Shown: piece after piece, positions 32,745 through 42,326 of the stretch
Layout: each line of letters starts with the position of its first letter
Numbering within the stretch: position 1 is the stretch's first letter
From: Synechococcus sp. HK05
GTDB lineage: Bacteria; Cyanobacteriota; Cyanobacteriia; PCC-6307; Cyanobiaceae
DNA length: 55,351 bases
NCBI RefSeq assembly: GCF_019104765.1
Contig: NZ_JAHRXJ010000014.1
Coordinates: 1-55,351 of the forward strand
Reading direction: 5' to 3'
Made by a program: the position numbers and the translations under genes
Notes under the pieces: model-generated
The model's database searches: none
Seen by the model: the letters and a program-made list of their open reading frames with translations, nothing else
What the model was told of the DNA's origin: nothing

Positions 32745-32960
32745 GGTGAATCCTCCCGTTGCTCGTTTTGAGCTTGTTCAGCACAGTCTGCAGCGTTGCG
32801 GACAACAAGCCGCTGCGCAAGTGGCGTTTGCTAACAAAAAGGGCCCTTTATTTGTTCGCCTCGGCCTACATCAAGTGCTGAAACACGCGTTTTTTCGCTG
32901 ATGTTTTGCTTCCGCAAGAGCTCAGTCCCTGACTGGCCCGGCTCCGGATTGAACCTTTGT
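32745..32960. other. AT-richer intergenic stretch upstream of the lipoprotein and psaA
   Basis: This part of the 466-base gap between divergent genes is lower in GC than its surroundings. It contains the 12-base palindrome AAAGGGCCCTTT (32838-32849), flanked by AACAAA and TTTGTT. A 52-codon plus-strand frame (32743-32901) is open but uses codons unlike its neighbours and starts inside the divergent start codon; it is not called as a gene. The promoter of the lipoprotein operon is probably here. Confidence 0.4.
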
Positions 32961-32963
32961 AAC
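32948..32963 (-). promoter_or_regulatory. Candidate HLR1 (RpaB) site for psaA-psaB
   Basis: The minus strand reads GTTACAAAGGTTCAAT. The first half GTTACAAA fits the HLR1 half-site (G/T)TTACA(T/A)(T/A); after two bases the second half TTCAAT is degenerate. It is centred about 50 bases before the expected transcription start given by TATACT (32994-32999). That is the position from which RpaB activates photosystem I genes in Synechocystis. Motif reading only. Confidence 0.45.
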
Positions 32964-32993
32964 TGCCGGGCCAAAGGGCTCGGAATTCACTTT

Positions 32994-32999
32994 TATACT
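32994..32999 (+). promoter_or_regulatory. Candidate -10 element of the psaA-psaB promoter
   Basis: TATACT is the best -10 match in the region. No recognisable -35 hexamer lies 17 bases upstream (CCAAAG), consistent with an activator-dependent promoter. It implies a leader of roughly 205 bases before the psaA ATG at 33211. Confidence 0.5.
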
Positions 33000-33210
33000 T
33001 CCGCCAGCGGTCCCCTTTCTGGGGCCCAAGCGCCAGTCATGAAAAGGGGTTTCGGCTTCGGCCTTGCCTCCCGTTCGTGTCGGCGCCCATAGGCGCACGC
33101 GGTTTTCCGCTGTGCCTGTGGCTCCACTGGTCCGTGGCCTCCGGCTTGCCGGTGCCCCTGGCCGGAAGGGTGGACCTCCACCTCGACCCCGTCCCTCGAG
33201 GAACGTCTCG

Positions 33211-35514
33211 ATGACCATCAGCCCACCAGAGCGTGGGAAAACGGCGAAGGCCCAGGTCGACCGGGTGAACAACCCGGCCACCTTCGAACTGTTCGGCAAG
33301 CCCGGCCATTTCGATCGCAGCCTTGCCAAAGGTCCCAAAACCACCACGTGGGTTTGGAACCTCCACGCCAACGCTCACGACTTCGACAGCCACACCAGTG
33401 ATCTCGAAGAGGTCAGCCGGAAGATCTTTTCGGCCCACTTCGGTCACCTGGCCGTCATCTTCATCTGGCTGAGCGGCGCCTTCTTCCACGGCGCGCGCTT
33501 CTCCAACTACTCCGGCTGGCTGGCCGACCCCACGCACGTGAAACCCAGTGCGCAGGTGGTTTGGCCCGTGTTCGGCCAGGAAATCCTTAATGGCGATGTG
33601 GGTGCCGGCTTCCACGGCATTCAGATCACCTCCGGCCTCTTCCATGTATGGCGGGCCTGGGGCATCACCAACGAAACGCAACTGATGGCGCTGGCTATTG
33701 GTGCTCTGGTGATGGCCGGCTTGATGCTCAATGCCGGCGTTTTCCACTACCACAAGGCAGCTCCCAAGCTCGAGTGGTTCCAGAACGTTGAGTCGATGCT
33801 CAACCACCATCTGGCCGGTCTGCTTGGTCTGGGCTCCCTCTCCTGGGCTGGACACCTGATTCATGTGTCCCTGCCCACCACCGCGCTGATGGATGCCATC
33901 GACGCCGGCAAGCCGCTGGCGCTCAACGGCAAGACCATCGCCACCTATGCAGACATCCCTCTGCCCCACGAGTTCCTGAATCAGGACCTCATCGCCCAGT
34001 TGTTCCCCGGTTTCGGTGCAGGCATCAATGCCTTCTTCACCGGCAACTGGGCCGCTTACAGCGATTTCCTCACCTTTAAAGGTGGTCTGAATCCTGTGAC
34101 CGGCAGCCTGTGGATGAGCGACATCGCTCACCACCACCTGGCGATTGCGGTGCTGTTCATCGTGGCCGGTCACATGTACCGGACCAACTGGGGCATCGGT
34201 CACAGCATCAAGGAGATCCTCGAGGGCCAGAAGGGCGACCCCCTGCTGTTCCCCGCCTCCAACGGTCATGACGGTCTCTACGAGTTCATGACCACCAGCT
34301 GGCACGCCCAGCTGGCTGTGAACCTGGCTCTGCTGGGCTCGCTGAGCATCATCGTTGCTCAGCACATGTATGCGATGCCTCCGTATCCCTACATCGGCAT
34401 CGACTACCCCACCCAGCTGTCGATCTTCACCCACCACACCTGGATCGGTGGTTTCCTGATCGTTGGTGCCGGCGCCCACGCCGCTATCGCGATGATCCGC
34501 GACTACGACCCCGCCAAGCACGTGGACAACGTGCTCGACCGGGTGCTCAAGGCGCGTGATGCCCTGATCTCACACCTCAACTGGGTGTGCATCTGGCTGG
34601 GCTTCCACAGCTTCGGCCTCTACATCCACAACGACACCATGCGTGCCCTGGGCCGTCCCCAGGACATGTTCAGCGACTCCGCCATTGCCCTGAAGCCCGT
34701 CTTCGCGCAGTGGATTCAGGGTCTGCACGCTGCTGCTGCCGGTAGCACCGCTCCCAACGCCCTCGCCGGCGTGAGCGAAGTGTTCAACGGCACCGTGGTT
34801 GCCGTGGGCGGCAAGGTGGCCGCCGGTCCGATCCCCCTGGGAACGGCCGACTTCATGGTCCACCACATTCACGCCTTCACGATTCACGTGACGGTGCTGA
34901 TCCTGCTGAAGGGTGTTCTGTATGCCCGCAGCAGCCGCCTGGTTCCCGACAAGGCGAACCTCGGCTTCCGCTTCCCCTGCGACGGCCCCGGCCGTGGCGG
35001 TACCTGCCAGGTGTCGGCTTGGGACCACGTGTTCCTGGGCCTGTTCTGGATGTACAACTCCCTGTCAATCGTCATCTTCCACTTCTCCTGGAAGATGCAG
35101 AGCGACGTGTGGGGCACCGTCAACGCTGACGGAACCGTGTCTCACATCACCAACGGCAACTTCGCCAACAGCGCCATCACGATCAACGGCTGGCTGCGTG
35201 ACTTCCTGTGGGCCCAGGCCGCACAGGTGATCAACAGCTATGGCTCCGCCACCAGTGCCTACGGTCTGATGTTCCTGGGTGCCCACTTCGTCTGGGCGTT
35301 CAGCCTGATGTTCCTGTTCAGTGGCCGCGGCTACTGGCAAGAGCTGATTGAGTCCATCGTGTGGGCTCACAACAAGCTGAAGGTTGCTCCCGCCATTCAG
35401 CCGCGGGCGCTCTCCATCACCCAGGGTCGTGCCGTCGGTGTTGCCCACTATCTGCTGGGCGGCATCGCGACCACCTGGTCGTTCTTCCTGGCCCGCATCA
35501 TTGCGGTCGGCTGA
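33211..35514 (+). CDS. psaA: Photosystem I core protein PsaA
   Basis: One of the two large photosystem I subunits that bind P700, the A0/A1 cofactors and most antenna chlorophylls. The 767-residue protein has the 11-helix pattern with many His chlorophyll ligands ([39 protein letters not shown]). The Fx cluster motif [12 protein letters not shown] supplies two of the four cluster cysteines. The ATG at 33211 is preceded by GAGGAA and starts [15 protein letters not shown]; the open upstream frame is leader sequence. psaB starts 19 bases after its stop. Codon use is strongly biased, as for highly expressed genes. Confidence 0.99.
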   Translation: MTISPPERGKTAKAQVDRVNNPATFELFGKPGHFDRSLAKGPKTTTWVWNLHANAHDFDSHTSDLEEVSRKIFSAHFGHLAVIFIWLSGAFFHGARFSNYSGWLADPTHVKPSAQVVWPVFGQEILNGDVGAGFHGIQITSGLFHVWRAWGITNETQLMALAIGALVMAGLMLNAGVFHYHKAAPKLEWFQNVESMLNHHLAGLLGLGSLSWAGHLIHVSLPTTALMDAIDAGKPLALNGKTIATYADIPLPHEFLNQDLIAQLFPGFGAGINAFFTGNWAAYSDFLTFKGGLNPVTGSLWMSDIAHHHLAIAVLFIVAGHMYRTNWGIGHSIKEILEGQKGDPLLFPASNGHDGLYEFMTTSWHAQLAVNLALLGSLSIIVAQHMYAMPPYPYIGIDYPTQLSIFTHHTWIGGFLIVGAGAHAAIAMIRDYDPAKHVDNVLDRVLKARDALISHLNWVCIWLGFHSFGLYIHNDTMRALGRPQDMFSDSAIALKPVFAQWIQGLHAAAAGSTAPNALAGVSEVFNGTVVAVGGKVAAGPIPLGTADFMVHHIHAFTIHVTVLILLKGVLYARSSRLVPDKANLGFRFPCDGPGRGGTCQVSAWDHVFLGLFWMYNSLSIVIFHFSWKMQSDVWGTVNADGTVSHITNGNFANSAITINGWLRDFLWAQAAQVINSYGSATSAYGLMFLGAHFVWAFSLMFLFSGRGYWQELIESIVWAHNKLKVAPAIQPRALSITQGRAVGVAHYLLGGIATTWSFFLARIIAVG

Positions 35515-35533
35515 CCTCTCCTGACCTTTCCCA

Positions 35534-37744
35534 ATGGCAACGAAATTTCCTTCGTTCAGCCAGGGCCTGGCACAGGACCCGACAACCCGTCGTATTTGGT
35601 ACGGGATCGCCACGGCTCACGACTTCGAGAGCCATGACGGAATGACGGAGGAAAAGCTTTACCAAAAGCTTTTCTCCACTCACTTCGGTCACCTCGCGAT
35701 CATCGGCCTCTGGGTTTCGGGCAACCTGTTCCACGTCGCCTGGCAGGGCAACTTCGAGCAGTGGGTCGCCGATCCTCTGCATGTCCGTCCCATCGCTCAC
35801 GCGATCTGGGATCCCCACTTCGGCCAGGGCGCCATCACAGCCTTCACCCAGGCTGGCGCCTCCTCCCCGGTGAACATTGCGTACTCCGGCGTGTACCACT
35901 GGTGGTACACCATCGGCATGCGCACCAACGCCGAGCTGTATCAGGGTTCCATCTTCATGATGATCCTGTCGGCCTGGGCTCTGTTCGCTGGCTGGCTGCA
36001 CCTGCAGCCCAAGTTCCGGCCCTCCCTGGCCTGGTTCAAGAACGCTGAATCCCGCCTGAACCACCACCTCGCGGTGCTGTTCGGCTTCAGCTCCATCGCT
36101 TGGGCCGGTCACCTCGTGCACGTGGCGATTCCTGAATCGCGCGGTCAGCACGTGGGTTGGGACAACTTCCTCAACGTGCTGCCTCACCCCGCCGGTCTGG
36201 CTCCGTTCTTCACCGGTAACTGGGGCGTTTACGCCGCGAACCCCGACACCGCCTATCAGGTGTTTGGTACTTCAGAAGGCGCAGGCACCGCGATCCTCAC
36301 CTTCCTGGGTGGTTTCCACCCCCAGAGCGAGGCCCTCTGGCTCACCGACATTGCCCATCACCACCTGGCGATTGGCTGTCTGTTTGTGATTGCCGGCCAC
36401 ATGTACCGGACCAACTTCGGTATCGGCCACTCGATCCGCGAGATCCTCGAAGCCCACAACCCGCCCAAAGGCACCCCTGGTGACCTCGGCGCTGGCCACA
36501 AGGGTCTCTACGACACCATCAACAACTCGCTCCACTTCCAGCTCGGTCTGGCCCTGGCTTCCCTGGGCGTTGTGACCAGCCTGGTGGCGCAGCACATGTA
36601 CTCGATGCCGTCCTACGCGTTCATCGCGAAGGACTACACGACACAAGCTGCCCTCTACACCCACCACCAGTACATCGCCATCTTCCTGATGTGCGGTGCC
36701 TTCGCTCACGGTGCGATCTTCTTCATCCGTGACTACGACCCCGAAGCCAACAAGGACAACGTCCTGGCTCGGATGCTCGAGCACAAAGAAGCGATCATCA
36801 GCCACCTGAGCTGGGTGTCCCTGTTCCTCGGTTTCCACACCCTGGGCCTCTACGTCCACAACGACGTGGTGGTTGCCTTCGGTACCCCCGAGAAGCAGAT
36901 CCTGGTGGAGCCCGTGTTCGCCCAGTTCGTGCAGGCTGCCTCCGGTAAGGCCATGTACGGCTTCGATGTGCTCCTCTCCAATGGCGCTAGCGCCGCTAGC
37001 AATGCCAGCGCTGCCTACATGGGCGGTTGGATGGATGCCATCAACGATGGCGGCAACGATCTGTTCCTGCAGATCGGCCCTGGTGACTTCCTGGTGCACC
37101 ACGCCATCGCTCTGGGTCTGCACACCACCACCTTGATCCTGGTGAAGGGTGCTCTGGATGCCCGTGGCTCCAAGCTGATGCCCGACAAGAAGGACTTCGG
37201 CTACTCCTTCCCCTGCGACGGCCCTGGCCGTGGTGGCACCTGCGACATCAGTGCCTGGGACGCCTTCTATCTGGCTGTCTTCTGGGCCCTGAACACCGTG
37301 GGCTGGCTCACCTTCTACTGGCACTGGAAGCACCTCGCCATCTGGCAGGGCAACGTGGCTCAGTTCAACGAATCCAGCACCTATCTGATGGGCTGGTTCC
37401 GCGACTACCTGTGGCTCAACTCCTCTCAGCTGATCAACGGTTACAACCCGTATGGCAGCAACAACCTCGCCGTCTGGGCCTGGATGTTCCTGTTCGGTCA
37501 CCTGATCTGGGCCACCGGCTTCATGTTCCTGATCTCCTGGCGCGGTTACTGGCAGGAACTGATCGAGACCATCGTCTGGGCTCACCAGCGCACTCCGCTC
37601 GCCAACCTGGTGGGCTGGCGCGACAAGCCCGTGGCTCTCTCGATCGTTCAGGCCCGTGTGGTTGGTCTGGCTCACTTCACCGTGGGCTACTTCGTGACCT
37701 ACGCCGCCTTCCTGATCGCCTCCACATCCGGCAAGTTCGGTTGA
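35534..37744 (+). CDS. psaB: Photosystem I core protein PsaB
   Basis: The second large photosystem I subunit, 736 residues, paired with Psa[21 protein letters not shown] is the standard N-terminus. [12 protein letters not shown] again supplies two Fx cysteines, and [21 protein letters not shown] is among the chlorophyll-binding segments (written here in parts: [21 protein letters not shown]). The C-terminal phylloquinone-binding region [18 protein letters not shown] is intact. It forms an operon with psaA and is followed by two hairpins, the second a clear terminator. Confidence 0.99.
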   Translation: MATKFPSFSQGLAQDPTTRRIWYGIATAHDFESHDGMTEEKLYQKLFSTHFGHLAIIGLWVSGNLFHVAWQGNFEQWVADPLHVRPIAHAIWDPHFGQGAITAFTQAGASSPVNIAYSGVYHWWYTIGMRTNAELYQGSIFMMILSAWALFAGWLHLQPKFRPSLAWFKNAESRLNHHLAVLFGFSSIAWAGHLVHVAIPESRGQHVGWDNFLNVLPHPAGLAPFFTGNWGVYAANPDTAYQVFGTSEGAGTAILTFLGGFHPQSEALWLTDIAHHHLAIGCLFVIAGHMYRTNFGIGHSIREILEAHNPPKGTPGDLGAGHKGLYDTINNSLHFQLGLALASLGVVTSLVAQHMYSMPSYAFIAKDYTTQAALYTHHQYIAIFLMCGAFAHGAIFFIRDYDPEANKDNVLARMLEHKEAIISHLSWVSLFLGFHTLGLYVHNDVVVAFGTPEKQILVEPVFAQFVQAASGKAMYGFDVLLSNGASAASNASAAYMGGWMDAINDGGNDLFLQIGPGDFLVHHAIALGLHTTTLILVKGALDARGSKLMPDKKDFGYSFPCDGPGRGGTCDISAWDAFYLAVFWALNTVGWLTFYWHWKHLAIWQGNVAQFNESSTYLMGWFRDYLWLNSSQLINGYNPYGSNNLAVWAWMFLFGHLIWATGFMFLISWRGYWQELIETIVWAHQRTPLANLVGWRDKPVALSIVQARVVGLAHFTVGYFVTYAAFLIASTSGKFG

Positions 37745-37748
37745 TCCC

Positions 37749-37770
37749 AAGCGGCTGCTTGCAGCCGCTT
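37749..37770 (+). terminator. First hairpin after psaB
   Basis: A perfect 22-base palindrome whose arms start AAGCGGCT and end AGCCGCTT, beginning 5 bases after the psaB stop, followed by TCTCTC. The T-run is imperfect, so it may protect the mRNA 3' end as much as terminate. Confidence 0.7.
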
Positions 37771-37806
37771 TCTCTCACCTCTTGCCCCCTTCGAGGGACG
37801 ACTGCA

Positions 37807-37833
37807 GCCTCCGGCCTCGGCCGGGGGCTTTTT
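37807..37833 (+). terminator. Rho-independent terminator of psaA-psaB
   Basis: GCCTCCGGCC pairs with GGCCGGGGGC (one G-T wobble) across a two-base gap, and is directly followed by five T residues. It is the likely main terminator of the photosystem I operon. Confidence 0.88.
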
Positions 37834-37859
37834 CGTGTGGTGTTGCCCCCTGTTGTCCC

Positions 37860-38024
37860 TCAGCCGTCGCTAGGCCTGCCGGCCAGCAGCCAGGCGGCAG
37901 CGCCCAGCGCCAGCCAGGGCACCAGTTTCAGCTCGAGCAGATCACTGCTCGCCTGTACAGCTGGCTCGAGCAGCCAATGGTTGAGCCCCAGTAGCGCTGC
38001 GATTAGCAGAATCAGGGCTGTCAT
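37860..38024 (-). CDS. Small membrane protein of 54 residues
   Basis: A short hydrophobic protein, MTALILLIAALLGLNHWLLE at the start, with a second hydrophobic segment LKLVPWLALGAAAWLLAG, so probably two membrane passes. I do not recognise a function. The ATG at 38024 overlaps the TGA of tsaC (ATGA), so it is translationally coupled and likely the last gene of the dprA-prmC-tsaC run. Its stop lies 27 bases from the psaB terminator on the other strand. Confidence 0.6.
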   Translation of the reverse strand: MTALILLIAALLGLNHWLLEPAVQASSDLLELKLVPWLALGAAAWLLAGRPSDG

Positions 38025-38626
38025 CGGGGTCCGCCTTGGTTGATCAGCCCTGGCGGCATCACAGCACCGGCCCGTAGCAGTTTCCAGCCACCTTCCGGCA
38101 GCCACTCGATCACGGTGCTGCCTTGCCCAGAGGGTGCGGGCCAGGGCACAGGGCCCAGCTGAGCCACCTCCGGAAAGCGTTCAGCGGCTTCGTGGTGATC
38201 GAGGCAGGCCGGCTCGCCCGAGCGGTTAGCGCTGGTAGTAGCCAGCGGACCGCTTAGGGCGAGCAGCTCCAGGGCAGCTGCGCACGCCGGCAGCCGTAAG
38301 CCGAGGGTGGAGCCGCCTGGGTTGAGCTGCTCCAGCCAGGCGCCCTGCGCCGGCAGCACCAGGGTGAGGGCCCCTGGCCAGTAGCGCTCGGCCATGCTCT
38401 GCCAGGCCGGTTCGATCGGGCGTTCGAGGCAGTGGAGCAGTGCTTCGGCCGTTGCCGCCATCAGGATCACGGGCTTGTGGCGTGGCCGCTGCTTGAGCTC
38501 CCAGAGCAGGTTGGCTGCTTCCGGCCGGCTGGCCAGGGCTGGCAGGGTGTCGGTTGGAAAGATGGCGGCCTTGCCGTCCTGGAGCCTTGCGGCAAGCGCG
38601 CTGGGGCTGCAGCTCAGGCTGGGCAT
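38021..38626 (-). CDS. tsaC: Threonylcarbamoyl-AMP synthase, Sua5/YciO/YrdC family
   Basis: Makes threonylcarbamoyl-AMP from threonine, bicarbonate and ATP for the t6A modification of ANN-decoding tRNAs. The YrdC fold is recognisable: IFPTDTLPALASRPEAANLLWELKQRP in parts (IFPTDTLPAL, ELKQRPRHKP), then ATTSANRSGEPA near residue 150. The 201-residue length matches the short TsaC type rather than Sua5 with its extra domain. In many bacteria this gene follows prmC, as here with 19 bases between them. Confidence 0.9.
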   Translation of the reverse strand: MPSLSCSPSALAARLQDGKAAIFPTDTLPALASRPEAANLLWELKQRPRHKPVILMAATAEALLHCLERPIEPAWQSMAERYWPGALTLVLPAQGAWLEQLNPGGSTLGLRLPACAAALELLALSGPLATTSANRSGEPACLDHHEAAERFPEVAQLGPVPWPAPSGQGSTVIEWLPEGGWKLLRAGAVMPPGLINQGGPR

Positions 38627-38645
38627 GGCGGTGTGACGTGTTGGT

Positions 38646-39554
38646 TCAGGGTGTAGCGCCTGGGCGGCGGCCGCTGGCGAACCGCCAGATGCCTTCGAGA
38701 TCGCGGTGCGCCTGCACCTGCTCCAGCCCAGCCGCCCTCAGCAGGGCAAGAACGGCGCTGCTTTGATCGTGGTGGTGCTCCAGCAGCAGCCAACCGCCCG
38801 GGGCGAGATGGCTGGCGGCACCCGCTGCGATCGCGCGGATCGCTTCGAGACCATCCCCACCACCATCGAGAGCCAGGGCGGGCTCGTGATCACGCACGCA
38901 GGCCTCGAGGTTTTGCCACACCGCCGTGGGGATGTACGGCGGATTCGAGATCACGAGATCCAGCCGACCAGCCATGTCGGCCAGGGGGGCCCACCAGCTG
39001 CCCTGGCGCAACTCCACGCGCTCAAGCAGCTGGTAGCGGCTGAGATTGCGCTGCGCCAGCGCCAAGGCTTCACGGGATTGATCCACCGCCACTCCGCGGC
39101 TGCCTGGCCAGCTGCGGCCTAGGCCCACCGCCAGGCAACCCGAGCCCGTGCCCAGGTCGGCCCAGCGCAGGCTGGGGCGTTGGTCTGTGCTCCAGACGCC
39201 CCCGCTACTGCCGAGCTGTTGCTCGGCCAGCTCGATCAGCAGTTCGGTTTCCTGGCGGGGGATCAGCGCGCCTGGCCTTACCTCCAGCTCCAGATCCCGC
39301 CAAGGGCAGCGTCCCACCAGGTATTGCAGCGGTACGCCGCTGCTCAGGTGTTGCTGCCAGAGCGCCTCCAGCCGCTGCAGTGGCGCCTCCAGCTCCACCG
39401 GCTGCTCTGGATACAGGCGCAGTTGCTGGAGCGTTTGCCAGCGGATGCCGCCTCCGAGGTCTAAAAGCCAATCGAGATGGCTGGCTTCGCCGCCGGCCTC
39501 CAGTTGCCGGCGCCGCCACTGCAAAACTTCAGCTGCGGCAACCGTGTTGGCCAT
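38646..39554 (-). CDS. prmC: Release factor glutamine methyltransferase PrmC (HemK)
   Basis: Methylates the GGQ glutamine of release factors RF1 and RF2. The N-terminal helical domain is followed by the SAM-binding motif ADLGTGSGC (132-140) and the catalytic NPPY motif (204-207) in LVISNPPYIPT. PRQETELL (99-106) is the typical family motif just before. The 302-residue length is usual. It sits between dprA (25 bases upstream) and tsaC (19 bases downstream) in one transcription direction. Confidence 0.95.
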   Translation of the reverse strand: MANTVAAAEVLQWRRRQLEAGGEASHLDWLLDLGGGIRWQTLQQLRLYPEQPVELEAPLQRLEALWQQHLSSGVPLQYLVGRCPWRDLELEVRPGALIPRQETELLIELAEQQLGSSGGVWSTDQRPSLRWADLGTGSGCLAVGLGRSWPGSRGVAVDQSREALALAQRNLSRYQLLERVELRQGSWWAPLADMAGRLDLVISNPPYIPTAVWQNLEACVRDHEPALALDGGGDGLEAIRAIAAGAASHLAPGGWLLLEHHHDQSSAVLALLRAAGLEQVQAHRDLEGIWRFASGRRPGATP

Positions 39555-39579
39555 CCACTAACCCTAGGCAGGGCTGCGT

Positions 39580-40827
39580 TCAGCAGGGCCGCCACCACAG
39601 CCCCGGTTCACTGCGCAGCACCCCCGCCAGCTCGAGCCGCAGGAGCCGTTCACTGATCACCCCGGGGGCCAGTCGAAGGCGATCACACAGCTGATCCAGG
39701 GAGGCCCCAGCACCAAGGGCGGCCAACAGGGCTGCCTCCCGCTGCAGCAAGGGTGCATCCGCTGCCGCAACGCTGTTGCTGCGGGTTGGCCTAAGTGGCC
39801 CTGCGCCGAGGCTGGTGGTGAGATCGGTGGGGTTCAGCAATGGCGTGGCGCCTTGCGTGAGCCAGCGGTTGCTGCCGGCGGCGCTGATGCGGCCTGCGTC
39901 AGCGGGCACCACCCAGATCGGCATGCCCAGCTCCCAGGCCAGCTCAGCGGAGTGCAGTGCTCCGCTGTTGGCGGGGCATTCCACCAGCACCAGCGCCTGT
40001 GCGAGCCCTACCTGCAGCCGATTGCGCAGGGCGAAATGGCCGGCGCGGCCCGGGGTGTCCTCCGGCAACTCGCTCACGAGTAAGCCCTGCTCCGCCACGG
40101 TGGCCTGGAGCTGACCGTGATGACGGGGATAAACGCGGTTGAGTGGTGTGCCCAGCACCCCCACGGGGCAGCCTCCCGCTTCCAGGCAGCCCTGGTGGGC
40201 GGCTGCATCGATGCCCTCCGCCAGGCCGCTCACCACCGGCCAGCCGGCTTCGGCCAGAGCTCGCCCGATCAGCCGAGCCATGGTGAGGCCATGGCGGGAG
40301 GGGCGGCGGGTGCCCACCACGGCCACCGCCTGGCTTGGGCCCAGGGCAGCCCACCGCGACCCTTGGCCTCGCCAGAACAGCTGCAGCGGAGGCCGCTCCA
40401 GCTGCAGTAGGGCTTCTGGGTAGGTGAGATCGGAGGGGAGCAGGCAAGCGGACTTCCTCCAGCGCTGCCGCTGCTCCGCGCTCGGTGGCGCACTGATGGG
40501 GGCCGGTCCGTGGCTGCTGCGGTAGTGCTCCAGTGCCTCGAGCTCCCGCTGGTGCAGGCGTGTATGGCCGCTGAGCCCATGGATCAGGTCGGTTGCGCTG
40601 GCCCCCCAGGCCACCTCGAGGCTGCCAAACATCCCCTCGAGCCGCTCCAGCCGCTGCCAGCCGATGCCAGGGCAGCCCGCCCAGAGCATCTGCCACAGGC
40701 GTTCGCGTTCAACACGGGGATCGTGCCCCCGGTTCTGTCGCCGGTGCGCCCGGCGCTCTAGGTGTTTCGGGGAGGCCTTGAGGCCCTTCCCGGCCGCAGC
40801 AAACGGGGCCCGTAGCAGCTCTCCCAT
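39580..40827 (-). CDS. dprA: DNA-processing protein DprA (Smf)
   Basis: Loads RecA on incoming single-stranded DNA during natural transformation. The Rossmann-like domain is clear: AVVGTRRPSRHG (GS/TRxxSxYG motif), VSGLAEGIDAAAHQG and GVLGTPLNRVYPRHH. A C-terminal winged-helix region follows (AALGAGASLDQLCDRLRL). Length is 415 with the ATG at 40827; the first 38 residues are basic and poorly family-like, so a GTG at 40713 (before ERERLWQM) is possible. TATAGT just upstream suggests its own promoter. With comF-like in the same window, it hints at competence, which is established in related Synechococcus. Confidence 0.92.
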   Translation of the reverse strand: MGELLRAPFAAAGKGLKASPKHLERRAHRRQNRGHDPRVERERLWQMLWAGCPGIGWQRLERLEGMFGSLEVAWGASATDLIHGLSGHTRLHQRELEALEHYRSSHGPAPISAPPSAEQRQRWRKSACLLPSDLTYPEALLQLERPPLQLFWRGQGSRWAALGPSQAVAVVGTRRPSRHGLTMARLIGRALAEAGWPVVSGLAEGIDAAAHQGCLEAGGCPVGVLGTPLNRVYPRHHGQLQATVAEQGLLVSELPEDTPGRAGHFALRNRLQVGLAQALVLVECPANSGALHSAELAWELGMPIWVVPADAGRISAAGSNRWLTQGATPLLNPTDLTTSLGAGPLRPTRSNSVAAADAPLLQREAALLAALGAGASLDQLCDRLRLAPGVISERLLRLELAGVLRSEPGLWWRPC

Positions 40828-40839
40828 GCACCCACTCCC

Positions 40840-40855
40840 GCCAGTACGCCAGTAC
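40840..40855 (-). repeat. Tandem 8-base repeat overlapping the dprA promoter
   Basis: GCCAGTAC occurs twice in direct succession (40840-40847, 40848-40855), between the putative -10 box and the dprA start. On the transcribed strand it reads GTACTGGC twice. It could be an operator or chance. Confidence 0.6.
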
Positions 40856-40859
40856 TATA
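40854..40859 (-). promoter_or_regulatory. Candidate -10 element for dprA
   Basis: The minus strand reads TATAGT, a good -10 match, 26 bases before the ATG at 40827. No good -35 is seen. It lies just past the stop codon of the thioesterase gene. Confidence 0.45.
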
Positions 40860-40875
40860 GCGAGAGTGGTGGGTC

Positions 40876-41325
40876 TCAGGTTGGGCCGCTCTCCAGCCGC
40901 TTGAGGGCTTGGTTTAGGGCTGGAGGCAGCCGGCGCATCAGCTTGCGCTGGGCTGGCCCAGCGGAGAGATCCACCAGCACCAGCTCCACCGCGGCCTCGG
41001 CGGCCACGCTGCCATCGGCCTTGAGGAAGGCGCTGCGCCAGGGCAGCTTCACCCCTTGGCGCGGCAGCACCCAACTGCTCACGCACACCTCCTCGCCATG
41101 GAGCAGGGCCTGGCGGTATTGGATCGAGAGGCTCACCACCGGCAATTCCAGCCCCTCGGCCGAGAGATCGGCGTAGGCCAGTCCGGCGGCGCTGAGGGCT
41201 TCCACGCGGGCTTCCTCCAGCCAGCTCAGATAGGCCCCGTGCCACATCACCCCGGCGTGGTCGGTGTGTTGTGGCAGCACGCGCCGAATCAGGCGCCAGG
41301 GATGCGGTTGTTGTTGCTCCGTCAC
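40876..41325 (-). CDS. Acyl-CoA thioesterase, 4-hydroxybenzoyl-CoA thioesterase family
   Basis: A 149-residue hotdog-fold protein. The segment LPQHTDHAGVMWHGAYLSWLEEAR is split as LPQHTDHAGVMWHG and AYLSWLEEAR; it is the 4HBT active-site helix with the catalytic Asp22. SLSIQYRQALLHGEEV follows. The substrate cannot be inferred; a role as DHNA-CoA thioesterase in phylloquinone synthesis is one candidate in cyanobacteria. The start is a GTG at 41325; the open frame upstream lacks family resemblance and runs into the divergent Usp gene. Confidence 0.8.
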   Translation of the reverse strand: MTEQQQPHPWRLIRRVLPQHTDHAGVMWHGAYLSWLEEARVEALSAAGLAYADLSAEGLELPVVSLSIQYRQALLHGEEVCVSSWVLPRQGVKLPWRSAFLKADGSVAAEAAVELVLVDLSAGPAQRKLMRRLPPALNQALKRLESGPT

Positions 41326-41392
41326 GGTGTTCGCTGCGCTTGGTCCGCGGTGGCGGATCAGCCATAGGCTGCCCGAGCGCGTTGCAACGGCT

Positions 41393-42241
41393 GTGTTCCG
41401 CAACCTTCTGATCGCCGATTCCGGCAAGGGCCACGTTGAAGAGATGGTGCGCATGCTGCGCGACATCCCAGCCGTGAAGCAGGCGCGCATCAACCTGCTT
41501 CACGTGGTATCAGAGCAGGCGGGTGAGAACTACGCCGAGCACTCGCAGAAGGCGGCCGGCATCGTGGCCGAAGCGGTGCAGCGCCTCGGGCTGAACCCCG
41601 CTGAGGTGAACACGATCATTCGCCAGGGCGACACCAAGCAGACCGTGCTCAAGGTGGCCGATGAGCTCGATGCCGACCTGATCGTGATGGGCTCCCGGGG
41701 CTTGGGGCGCCTGCAGTCGATCTTGAGCAACAGCGCTAGCCAGTACGTGTTTCAGCTGTCCACGCGGCCGATGCTGCTGGTGCGCGACGACCTCTACGTG
41801 CGCCATATCAACCGCGTGATGGTGGCGGTTGATGGCACCGGCGTGGGCGATGACGCCCTGCGCCTGGCCTGTGAGCTCGTGCGCGATACCCCTGGCGCCA
41901 GCCTCACCGGCATCCACATCAGCCGGCAAGACATCACCCCCTCCCGCGGCGGCAAATCTCCGGCCGACGAGCTGCTCGAGAAAGCCGTGCAGCGGGCTCG
42001 CGGCTATGGGGTGGAGATGAAGGCCATCCACCGCACCGGCGATATCGGTCGTGGGGTGTGTGACGCGGCGGCGGATGACAAATCGGATTTGCTGGTGATT
42101 GCGTCGCAGGATCGGCGCCCCCTGGTGGCGCGCGGTTTGGTGGATATCGATCGCCTGCTCGGCTCATCGGTGAGTGATTACATCCGGGTGCATGCACCGG
42201 CGCCGGTGCTGTTGGTGCGTGAGCCGGAAGGCCGCCGCTGA
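41393..42241 (+). CDS. Tandem universal stress protein
   Basis: A 282-residue protein with two Usp domains. Domain 1 (about 1-140) begins VFRNLLIADSGKGHVEE and contains the nucleotide-binding-type motif VMGSRGLGRLQSILSNSASQYV. Domain 2 (about 140-282) begins VMVAVDGTGVGDDALRLA and ends with LLGSSVSDYIRVHAPAPVLLV; its glycine motif is degenerate (ASQDRRPLVARGLVD). Such proteins respond to stress, often binding ATP. The start is a GTG at 41393. It diverges from the thioesterase gene, with 67 bases between the starts. Confidence 0.87.
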   Translation: MFRNLLIADSGKGHVEEMVRMLRDIPAVKQARINLLHVVSEQAGENYAEHSQKAAGIVAEAVQRLGLNPAEVNTIIRQGDTKQTVLKVADELDADLIVMGSRGLGRLQSILSNSASQYVFQLSTRPMLLVRDDLYVRHINRVMVAVDGTGVGDDALRLACELVRDTPGASLTGIHISRQDITPSRGGKSPADELLEKAVQRARGYGVEMKAIHRTGDIGRGVCDAAADDKSDLLVIASQDRRPLVARGLVDIDRLLGSSVSDYIRVHAPAPVLLVREPEGRR

Positions 42242-42291
42242 ACGGCCACGGCCCTGAGGCCCCAGCGGTCAGGTCATGCCCTGGCCGCAAA

Positions 42292-42326
42292 AATCCCCGG
42301 AGCGGCCATCAGCTGCTCCGGGGATT
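42292..42326 (-). terminator. Shared terminator between Usp gene and psbM
   Basis: AATCCCCGGAGC (42292-42303) and GCTCCGGGGATT (42315-42326) form a 12-base perfect stem. On the minus strand the stem is followed by a T-run (complement of 42290-42294 region), so it terminates psbM transcripts; it may also act for the convergent Usp gene. Confidence 0.85.

Noticed and set aside
32743-32901. 52-codon plus-strand frame upstream of psaA
   Set aside because: Its ATG overlaps the divergent lipoprotein start, codon use differs from real neighbours, and no ribosome binding site or family resemblance is seen.
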